From NCBI GenBank assembly GCA_008508345.1, contig QNGE01000141.1:344708-408707 (forward strand): DNA of 64,000 nt. Direction: 5' to 3'. The position numbers were made by a program, and so were the translations under genes. The stretch comes from Paragonimus westermani. Taxonomy: Eukaryota; Platyhelminthes; Trematoda; Plagiorchiida; Troglotrematidae. Every line of letters starts with the position of its first letter. The stretch's first letter is position 1. The notes below the pieces were generated by a model, which had not been told where the DNA came from, did no database searches, and was given only the letters and a program-made list of their open reading frames with translations. Shown here in pieces: positions 50,780-61,290 of this stretch.

Positions 50780-53109
50780 CTCATAGATCCATGCAGTTCA
50801 CCGGTTCAGTGTGATGTCAGTCAGCTGCACCTCATTCAGCAGAATTGTTTTACTGTTTCATCCGGAAACGATTGGCTAACTAAAACTTCGAAAAATTTCT
50901 CGTATGTTCTAGGCGGCCTCTTGTTCAATAGAGTCGCATGTTACACGTTATTTCACATCCCGTAAAAACGTTACTTACGTTGGAGTGTTTCCTTGTGAGA
51001 GTTGCTTTCATTGGAGATCACTGCATTGCACTTTTCCACTGGACATGCCAGCAGCCGTTGTCCAATCGCGGAGGCGAGGGCTAGGTCAACCCACTCAAGC
51101 TACGAGTGTGGGAGGTTTAATTCGGCACAATAAATCGGTGCTCCAAATGTTGGTTTAAGGTCACACCATGCATTGGAATTCCATTTTCTGACTCACAAAA
51201 GAGGTGGTCGAGAACTGCTTGGAAGAAAGCAATGCTCGACAAAAATGCAACCCACCAGCCACTAATGTATTCTGCTAAACGGTTCATGAGAAGCTATGTG
51301 TAAAGTGAGTGGACTCACTCTGTAGATTTGTGAGCAAGCTCAAGTAAACAAACCCTCATCTAAAAGGATTGAAATATGTACCGTTAGCTAACCAGACATC
51401 TACTTTAAATAAGAGAAAGTCTAAGGAACATCAGCCGTATAAAGAAGAATTTTGCGTTTCACTGAAGCCCATTCATTCAAACATAGCAGGTGGTCATTTA
51501 TGTCTATATGCCGCTTGGTTTAATGTTCAACATGACACGGAGAACTCCAGATAATACGCAACAAGAGATTTTGTAATAAACTCCTGTTCGTGGGATTGTG
51601 GGTATCGTGATCACACTCTGTTTTAACTGCATCTATGTTCCATTTAACCGAGTTACATAGAATTTATGTAGCACGTGGTCATCTGTAATCTGGAAACAAA
51701 TGTACGAAGTGAGTCTGTTATTCGTTTTGCTAAAACGAATCAATTTACTTTCGTTGTAAGCAAAAAACAAAGAGAACAGTACTCTTTAGTATCATGGCCT
51801 TTTTAAATTCACCAACTCTCTAGACTCATAGGCAATACGTACAAAAAGCTAAACCTTTCTGTCTGGCAATGTAGAATTCAGTGCGGTCAGTGTGTACAGA
51901 TTTTCGGCATGTTAACTCAACAGCCATTTGAATGCACATGTCTCAAAAGTGACCGGATAGAACGACAACAAAAGAATATTTAATTACCTTTCATCTGTTA
52001 TTCTATTCCATTGAGATATGTGGCGTATTTTTCATAAAAAAATATTCTTCTATGTATCTTTATTGTATTATTTAATGAATGCTTGTGAAGAAATGTTGTC
52101 AGTCATCGAAAAATGTGCTTGCTTTCTATTCGCACTCAGAACAACCTGTGAGAATGTCAGTCAGCTAGCTGACTGACTTTGTAGCACTATCTTCTCTACT
52201 GATAAAGGCGCCTTAATGATTGACAGTGGAATTGCACATTACGTTGTTTTTCTTATTGCTTGATCAGACATGAAAACAACTGTATTTTGACAGTTAAAAT
52301 AGTTCATGGGATGAATATAGCACTTCACATTGGTGTATTCCTTCAATGTGAACTTGCCATTAAAGAAAAATTTGTTTGTCATCCCTTGGAACAGTGGTGG
52401 GTGTGCTAGTTCAATCCAACTTCCTTCGTGTTCAGCCAAAAAACGAAATAAGCGTGTGTATTGCAAACACTTCACCAACAAACAAAACAATTTTCTTCAG
52501 TCGTGATTGCATGCGCTCCCACGTGCGAGCGCTAAGTTCAGCAAAACTGAAAGTCCTGCCTGAATGCACGATAGAAAGATAATCCTCTGAAAAGTGATAT
52601 GATTGGTAGTACCGCGGTTGAGCGTAAAAAGACTATGGGACTTTATGCATGTGGATATGTAGTATCCACCAAGAGAGAATAGGGACAAAGCTTCCAGGTG
52701 TTAAGTGTATAACTGAAACAATTTTAGAAGGCCTGCTAAGGTGTTCACCAAATCTCGAGATCGCAGGCCATTCGATAAATGACTATGCTTGCTGTGATTC
52801 TGAGCGGTCACCTCGCGATTGAACCACTCTAAACACATCCTTATTCGAAAGGCAAAAATAAGCGAAGGAAGATAGTTATACCGTAAGTTTTATTAGAAGC
52901 TTAGCAAATAACTTTTAAAGCATGTCAACATTTTGAAATGAGGCGCGCATATGAAACACGGTAGTGCATTTAAACTTTATGCCTACCTAGCTGTCTGATG
53001 CCAGGCAGACGAAAGACTTTGGAATGCAACATATCCACACACAACTTTTTGGAGTTATCAACATATCTATTGCTTACTATACCTCAACTCGGCATATTGC
53101 ATCAATTAT
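50780..53109. other. No supported gene
   Basis: Contains the 22-nt palindrome at 52.16 kb and unassigned short open frames. Confidence 0.45.
52156..52177. repeat. Perfect 22-nt palindrome
   Basis: Eleven bases GTCAGTCAGCT followed directly by their reverse complement AGCTGACTGAC, no spacer. Confidence 0.95.
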
Positions 53110-53305
53110 TCACTTCACACTTGAATGCCATCTACAGTTGATCGGATCCTTTGCATTTAAAAAGACGTTTCGGCCAGCTCGCTTCCAGAGGAAGCACTAG
53201 ACCCGAGTCTCCTTATTTGAACTCATCAGTAGTGCATATTCTTGTCCGTATCGGAGTTCACACTCTGACGCTGCTGCTTCTGAGACTACCGTGTTAACCA
53301 CAATG
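53110..53305 (-). mobile_element. tRNA-headed SINE-like element with hammerhead, copy 4
   Basis: On the minus strand, an A-box-like GTGGTTAACACGG (about 53301-53288) and a B-box-like GTGTGAACTCC (53263-53253) lie about 40 nt apart, as in pol III promoters. They are followed by AAGAATATGCACTA and a hammerhead-like region (53235-53194). Helix I is a perfect 6-bp stem (53235-53230 with 53199-53194) and CTGATGA is intact (53229-53223), but the GAAA core is shortened by a small deletion, so activity is doubtful. A 6-bp hairpin GCTTCC/GGAAGC (53195-53181) follows, at the same place as the hairpin of copy 1 but with different bases. A Penelope-like relic begins just to the right on the opposite strand. 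Confidence 0.65.
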
Positions 53306-53329
53306 CCAATGACCGCACAATAGACATGG

Positions 53330-54275
53330 CCGAATGATTGAATCCAAACGCTCAACCACAATTTTTATGAATAGTGGTCAGCTGGCTTGATCACCTGGGG
53401 TGGACAATATCTGAGTTGTAACGGATTCACATTCATACCACATAAAAGCCCACTGATTTGTTGCTCATTTCACACAGCACGAACTATGTGCACGAGTGGT
53501 ACACTGGTTACAGATCTGAACTTTATTCGTGATAACCTGACCTCCATTGACTATCCAGTTGGTTTTATTGACTTTCACAAGAAGCCAAAAGTAGTTAGCC
53601 CAAAAGAAAAGACTCTTTCGGAAAAACCGGTTTATATGAAGTTACCGTAGAATGAAGACGACAGCGTGTCGTTTCTAAAGCGACGACTGACGCAGGTCAT
53701 CCAACAGACAGTGCAACTACGCTGCGTTTACTCAATCTCACTAAGTCACTTACGCTCACATTAGGGCGCAAATATCAGGTGTCTATTCCAGATCGTATTT
53801 ACCGGATCACCCGCAGCTACGATAACATTTACATTGGCAGAACTGATCGACCCATGCGTCTTCGGGTGGAGGAACACCTACCCAGGTATAACGGGGATTT
53901 AGTGTGTAGTGCGACCCGACGCGATCCCACCAAACAGCGCAAGCCCGCCAGACGCCTGCTGGAGACCGATCATATTGTCGACCCGGCAAAAGCCTTCCGT
54001 ATGTTGATGCTTCATTACAGACTTGTCATTCTTAAGTCACTCGAGGTGCTGCTTGTCAAACGCAACAAACCAACCCTCTGTGCGTAAAAGTTGTTGACTT
54101 TGGACCTTCATCTGCCATGGTCCTGACCATTGATTGACTAGTGTATAGACTGACTTGATTTATGAGCTTAATTTGTTTAAATATTTTTGAACTTCATCGT
54201 TGTTATATGCAGCAACTGACGAAAGCATATGAAATGATTCTACCATCCTGGAAAACCGATCTTCTGATTACGTCG
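53330..54275 (+). mobile_element. Penelope-like retroelement relic with GIY-YIG and 3' UTR
   Basis: Plus strand: an 87-codon open run at 53387-53650 with TWGGQYL, FHTARTMCTSGTL, NFIRDNLTSIDYPVGF and FHKKPKVVSPKEK, ending EKPVYMKLP at a stop where PFKGD is expected. After a gap, 53779-54087 encodes the GIY-YIG part (IYRITRSYDNIYIGRTDRP), TRRDPTKQRKPA, LLETDHIVDPAKAF, and then a stop within the final CVQK motif. The CxCG pair before YIG is lost. The tail (54090-54275) matches the 39.8 kb copy. An HHR-bearing SINE-like element lies immediately to the left on the other strand. Confidence 0.8.
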
Positions 54276-57200
54276 TCTGAACTACTGAACCAATCATTTA
54301 GCGAAGGCGAGTACACTTCCGTTCATGGGCCAGTTTATCCACAATACGGATACCCACTGAGCAAAAACTTCTAAACAGAAGGTCCTACTGTTGTGCAACG
54401 TGTCCAACACTGAACGTGTGCGTTGTACACTACAAAACATATTGAGTCATAGTCAGAAGCCGGACAGACAAACAGATACGGTTCAATACCATCCAGTATC
54501 CAAGTTACTTTACTGTGATAATACACACTGTGAAAGTCTAGGGATATACGGATCATCAAATCGATGACGCTTACAGTTAGACGTATAATCTGCAGTTACA
54601 CATTTTTTTCTTTCTTTGCTGACCGAGATTGCTCCGTTGATCGATGTTATGTGACTGGTGCAACGCGAAGTCGCGTGAACCTGCAAGCTGGACACTACAG
54701 CAGACGCGGCTCGTTAAATTCCCTATGATATTACACGCTGAAGACTATGTAATTCAGTTAACGAAGGCCAGCGTGACTTACGACAATGGAAGAACCGTTT
54801 GAATGCTGACAACCAACTACCGTTTACTGCGACTATGGATTCCTCCCATGCTGTTTCTTGGGGGGTAAACGTATGGTTCCACTCGCCAGATGGAGGATTT
54901 GAACCAACCGTTTAGATCATCTACTCTCTGAGTTTCAGACTAGTGGTCGGAACAGCCTCTTTGCTATTTGCGTCGTTTCCAAAATACGCCATCCGGCAAG
55001 CGTTTGTTGATTCTCACTAGGGTGGTACGTCCACAGCCTGAGAAACAATCACGCTGATTTCTGGCAGTGCGTGAGACTGATTTTTCCGCATATGCAAAGC
55101 AAAGTACAACAAACTTTGTCACAACGTAGCATTGACTGTGAAATTTATCTGCGGTTCTAAAACTAGATAGTTCACCATGTGTTACTTGCGTGCTTGGTGC
55201 GGCTTAAAGTTCTCGTCAACACCCCCTTGCTGCTGTCTACTTGAGACTATCGTCTCATGAACAATTCGCTGAAACTACTTCACACCAGGCGCTTTGCGTG
55301 CAAGTCACACATACGGATTCTGTGTAAGCACAACATGTTCCACCTTAAAGCAGCCTATTTTAACAATTTAATCTGCCAAGAGTCTAAAGAAAACAAACGA
55401 CACACAATTTGAGGACAACACGCTAACGTGTTACATAAATTGGAAGCACAAGGTAAGCTTCGACCTTCCAACTTCGACACTATCCAAACATCATCTGGTT
55501 ATCACATGATCACCTGAAAATGTACCTCTGAAAAACGGATGACGAGATGCTGTTGCGTTACTCAAACACTTCACCACCTTTCTCTAACGGTATCCTCCTA
55601 CACGTGAGCAGTTAATGAATTAAACAGATTTAGGCACAAAACTATACCCTCAGACAACCGTGCGGTGATGATGAAATGTCCTTCAACTATGAAACAGTAG
55701 CAACCAATGTCACTTAACATAGGAATCAACGAAGTACCCACTGAATTTCCCGGCTCAGTGTACAGAACCTAATTATATCTGCCGACCATTTTCTTTGAAA
55801 CTTCTAATACAAAAGTCGATACGTTAAGGTTTTTGAACTTTCCAGCACTCAACAGTTTTCGTAGGGATATTAAAAACAGCGTACACTATACGTAAACCTG
55901 TATCGTGTTATCCAACGTCCATCCAACAATCACACGCGATACATGACTGGCATACTAGTGTTGTGCCTTTGTATGGCTTACCCACGTTTTCATTTAGTCG
56001 AAATTAACTCCATTACTTTCAGAAAAACATCGACTGCATGACAGAAGACAGTAATTAAAGTCGGTTGTCTACGATAAACATTGTCAAATCACTATTATAA
56101 TGTGTTCAACGAAATCGTTTAATTTTGAAACACCTAGACAGAAAAGCATACTTACACACTGTGGTTCATAGTAGAACAAGTAACCAAAGTGTATTCACTG
56201 GATAAAAAACTGTAATGAAACATATGGCGCCCAATATTCTTCTGTTCTCGACCAGCATGGTCCGCCATGTCAGTTTGTAGCATTAAATAAGTGAATTTCA
56301 ACACGGCGCAAAGAGCTTCTTTACACCTCGCATCGTAGATACGATGTGGTAGGTGACGGGATCGTCTAGTGATTAAGAATGGGGAACTATAGATAAGGAC
56401 GAATAATCAGCACACAAACACTGTTACATTTGGTTTAAAACAAACAAACAATGATGTGTTACGACGAAAACACGTGTGGTTTATGGTATTTGTGTGAACT
56501 CACGAAATCAACAATGTCCGTGTCTCCTGTATCACTGCAATGTACTGTAGTTCACAAAATTTGTAAACGAATTTGAATCAATACCGTGTACGTTGGTTGT
56601 AGGTAGCATATGTTCAGTAATTAACCTTCAATGGCAGCACAGCACAGTTTCATTAATTACTGCCACCCTCGCGCACGCATGATGTGAGCCTCGACTACAT
56701 GCCAACTGCAGAAACAGAGGATTGTAAATGTCATAGCTGTTAGTCCATGTGTAAGTAAAAACCATCATTCAATCTTAAATAGGTGAGTACAATCTCGCAA
56801 ATAAGTTATTAGTTACAAAGTTGTTGAAGCAACACGTGTTATCTCTCGATGTTAGAACTCTTGTAGTGGTGTAGATGGCGATGAGAAAGACTGTAATATG
56901 AAGTAGACTCATCGGTTCCGAACTCACTTCATACCAGCGAAAGTAACCGTGTGTGTGTGGTTCTCAACTTCATTCATCGAAACTCCGCCGTATAACAAAA
57001 TGACGAGTTACGTAATCAATTGTTAATCAGTCTGCGTACTGAATTCCACTAAATAAAGCCGACTGGTTGAAGCTCTGAACAACACACAACCTAAACTATG
57101 AATCCCGGAAGTTTACCGCATGACAGCAACCTTGCACTCAAAATTGCTAAATGTGTCCTTATTTAAACTTGTCATATGCGGATTACAGATTCGCAATTCG

Positions 57201-58539
57201 TTTGCAACAAAGTGAACTATAAACACACGAATTCCAACGACCATGAGGGACATCATAGTACGTCAGTATTAAACGTTCAGAAGTTGGTGAAACTGCCAGT
57301 GATTGAAATGTGCTTACAAAATTTTACCGAAAACAGCTCGAGCAGATTGCTGGTATGATCCTTATCCAACGTATCAAAAATCAGTTTTAAGAGACGATTT
57401 TTGCCGCTAACTCAACAGAAGCCCAAAAACTGAGGAACAGGTAGGATGAGCCAACGCAAACCCCTTAAAAGAAAGTCACTTGTCTGTCTTAGCAGTGCAG
57501 GGAAAATTACCTGATATAAACGCAGAAAGCATAACTTATATTTTGCTCTGTCTCGATCATGAAAGAACCTGTTCTAGAGAATCACAGATGCAGCTCATCT
57601 AATGGTTCCGTTCATTTTACGCTTTGAAGGAAAATTCTGGCTGTTGTGAAGTTTAACTGGACGGAACATGTCGCGAACGATCTAAAGGAGCAATATAATG
57701 TAACCAGAGTTGGTGAAAAGGATTAACAACTCAACACTTTCGAAATAGTTTACCTAGGGGTCCAAGTTATACGTCATCCGGAGGTGCACATCTCATGACA
57801 AAAGGCAACACAGATGACTCGCTGAACCCATTCAGCGTATTGTCACGTTGCCAACATCCAAAATGGTTGACCGCTTAGCGATCCAAATTAATCTGACCTC
57901 AACAGCCAGAGTCATGCAATCACAAATGGTTTAAGCACTCTACCGCACGATCGTGGTGCCAGTTACACAATACACAAATATGTACGTGTTCACCCACTAC
58001 GTGATCCCAGTTATGTGGTGTACATTAACCGCATACGCACGCTGGTGTCTCGTGTCAACAGAGGTCATAACACCAAAACCTCGAAATCGTCTTTGCTTTG
58101 CATCAAAACACATTGCTTTACACAAATTTGGAAGCAAAGTATATCCTCATTCCCATTGGGTTCATGCAATAAAAGTGTGGAAAATTACACTTACCATGCC
58201 ATAACAACTGCGATAAAGAAAATACTATCTTGAATTTTATAGCGAAACTGGAAGGTAAACTTTTCAATTTTTCGTGAACACTATTAACACTCATATGCAG
58301 AATGTAATTCTGGTTCATAGTTGGGGACAGCTTACCAAAACTCTATAATCCACGTAAACGATTTCAGTAAATCACGTGGGCAAACCTCGCAGACGCTTGA
58401 AGATTAATTTTCCCATATCCTTCAGCGACATTTTCAGGATCTCATTTTGTGTGCGGTACTTGACTCAACAACGGACACTTGTTTACTGAAATCACATGAC
58501 TGCATTACTCAGCACAGTCCTTAAGCCAATAGAAGGATA
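54276..58539. other. No supported gene
   Basis: Very few open frames. A tRNA A-box-like stretch (ATCGTCTAGTGATTAAGAA, near 56361-56379) may be a decayed SINE head; no B box seen. Confidence 0.45.
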
Positions 58540-59200
58540 TGATAACACCCAGACCTGAAAAATTCACGAGGACAATTATTTCATTTGGAGGCGTTTGCTG
58601 AACCAAAGTGGGTGCCCTTCTAGAAGAGAAAATGGATTTGTTGGGATTGAACAAGAAGGTATAAAAAGGGTGAGTACGAAAGCATTGGCAAAAACTGGCG
58701 TGCGTGGAACAAAATGGACTGCTTGGTCCATCTAAAGTTAAGGGAATTAGACCAGTGGTCACTGTAATTCCAGAACTACACTGGTTAACAATGGTGCATA
58801 AAAGTGAAGTTGGACCATGAATTATTTTATATGTATGTAACTCACTGTATCAAGGGAAGGCTAGTTTAGCAAATGCAGCTGGGTGAATAATAGTTTTTCG
58901 TAGTCAGTCTGGCTTACTTGAAACAGGTGATACGCTAAATAAACTGAAAGGAAAGGAAGAGCTGTTACTTTCGTTTGACGTGAAACCTCTATTTATAAGC
59001 ATTCAACCAACAGAAATTCGTCAACACCAAAAATGTCAATGTAGAGATATCAGCAGATGAGCCGGAGCAATTGTCGCGATGCCGAATGTATAAAGTTCAG
59101 TTTACATTTTAAAATAAACGCATATCGTCAAACGGACGTTGTAGTAAGGGAAGCATTGATAGGCCTTCCGTTGGCTGATAATTAACCAGCAGAGCTAGGA
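58540..59200 (+). mobile_element. Penelope-like relic, central reverse transcriptase
   Basis: Plus strand, several frames: GPSKVKGIRPVVTVIP (about 58727-58774, equivalent to GLPKxHKxxxxLRPIVS), LNKLKGKEELLLSFDVKPLF (about 58938-58995, with the first catalytic Asp of the SFDVxSLF motif preserved), and INAYRQTDVVVREALIGLPLAD (about 59118-59180, equivalent to YRQTDGVAMGSPLGPLLAD). No later RT or endonuclease found. Strongly decayed. Confidence 0.65.
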
Positions 59201-59789
59201 GATGTTTGGCGGCATCCGTTCACAGTCAGCCTGTCACAGTGACCGAAGCCAAAGAAAGTCTACGCCTAACATACAACACAAGTGATTCGCGCCTCACCAC
59301 TTGTAGTTTCATTCACACACCACGTATTCAGTGTAAACCCAAAGGAATAAGACCACGAGGCGTGCGAATGAGGCCATTTTGCTCTGTCTGTCAAGAAATA
59401 AATAGAAACTTCAATAATAAGATCTAAAATGGAAAGAAGGATATTGAAAAATGATATTCAAAAAGTGGTTCGATACACGAGTATGTGACGGTGCACTCTA
59501 GAGAGAATAGAAGACAAAACACAATTCAGGGTTGCACTGGAAAACAGACAAAATATTCACCACACAGTATGTTAACAAAATCGAGAAAAAGAAAAGTCAG
59601 AAGGTTACAAAGGCCCATGTTTCTTAAAAAGGAAGGGAGGGGTGTCAAACGACAACAGTCGCTGACCGAGACAAACAAGAAAAAATGGATTTAACTGATA
59701 TAACCTAACTGAATCTGACGTGCTCGCAGTCTTTTCGGTAATATTTTATTATGAGTACTTTAAGGACCCACTAATCCAGACAGCCAGTG

Positions 59790-61290
59790 CATTCGGGATT
59801 GCATACATCGCAAGGCCATATAGTTGTCACCAACAGCCGCGACACCAGCGGGTTCTTGCATATCACGCGATCCCATTCTCGGCCGCGAAATAGTTGTACA
59901 ATGAATTTTTTAACACATCTCCGAATCACATAGCTTCAGACCGTCCGGTAGAGCGCTGTTTTCTCAAGATCTAAAATCGACATTACCACGAGGAAGACCT
60001 ACCTGAATAACATCCTGTTGTCGTGGGTTTTGACCACCAGGATTTCGCTTACCTGATTTCAGTTATCGGTAAAGCAGCTGCTCCAGAATACGGTCATCAC
60101 CCATCTGACAGACATGACCTAGCCAACGGCCTTGACTCAGCATCAGTACTGTTTCCATTCCGTCTATGTCGCTCATCGCGTTATCTCAGTGTTCCGAACC
60201 GTGTCCGACCACCGAATACGCAATATGCTTCTCAAATATTGCAAATGGAAATGGCCCAGATATCGCACGTCCCGTTGATAGTGTTCAATTTTTACTACCA
60301 TACATCAACATAAACAGCACCACTGAACAGTAGATGCGCAGCTTAATGGTCATCCTCAGAATGTGTACCCTCGAGGCACGTCCTTCAAAACTTTCGAGAG
60401 CAAGACTAGCCTTTGCCATACAAACTCGTAACCAGCGGCCCACGAACAAATCTAACGACAAATTGCTAGCCAAGTATCAGAACTCTGCACAGTTGTCAAC
60501 AACGTATTCAGGGAATTTCAGGCCCAAGAGAAGGAACAGCACCCCGACAGAATGCTAAAAGAAAGAAATTAATTTCCGCTGTTTATATCCAAGTCAAACT
60601 TGAATGCCGCAGCTGCGAGAGCTGTAGCTAATCACTGTCGTTTGGCTTCACTTTATGCGACGAGAACGGTGCGCTTGGTTGAGGCATGTAACGGGGTTGG
60701 GGCTTCAAAACGTCGAATATTTAGTAGGTGCCCATCTGCCTGGTTCTCAACCTCGACGCCATCCTCCGCCTGATTCTAAAAGCAACTATTAACATGGGGA
60801 TCAAATTTAAAATAAATATGGTTGGGGCTAAGATCCAACTGTGCTTCATGCCATTGAGAATTTCAAAATCATCAGAGGTCGATTCACACGATTCTAACGT
60901 CATCCTCTTGTTCATCTGCAACATTCTATTCACACTGATCAACTTGTCTGGACATCCAAAATAACCAAACGCCGTCCATCATGCCTCACGGTCTTGGCCA
61001 AATCCACAAAGAGGACATATAGAGGTCAGTTGCATTTTCGACACTTTTTGTGGATCTGACGAACAGCAAACAAGTTGATCATACTGAAACTCACACGGAA
61101 TCCACGTTGCTATTCCGGCACACTGCCCCCAAAAACGTTCACCTTCGACCGGTTAAGAAGGATTCCTGCAACTTGCATGCCTGCGCAACCTAGCAGACCA
61201 ATGTCCCAGTGGCTGTCGGGGCAATTTTCGCTGGCCTGATCCCTAAACAAATAAACGATGAAGGCATTATTGAAGTTATGTGTTGTTATT
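59790..61290 (-). mobile_element. LINE (non-LTR retrotransposon) reverse-transcriptase relic
   Basis: Minus strand. RT begins near 61280 with NNAFIVYLFRDQASENCPDS (IVxLFKKGxKxDCxNYRGI), then VAGILLNRSKVNVFGGSVPE, FAVRQIHKKC and PLYVLFVDLAKT (about 61060-60985, catalytic FVDLxKAF), GCPDKLISVNRMLQMNKRM, EILNGMKHSWILAPTIF (about 60850, NGVKQGCVLAPTLF), and DGHLLNIRRFEAPTPL (about 60750). The FADD catalytic box that should follow is destroyed. The C-terminal part continues with KASLALESFEGRA, LRIYCSVVLFMLMYGSKNW (about 60340-60290) and GRWLGHVCQMGDDR (about 60110-60070). Family resembles jockey/CR1-type elements. Stops and frame changes throughout. Confidence 0.7.
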
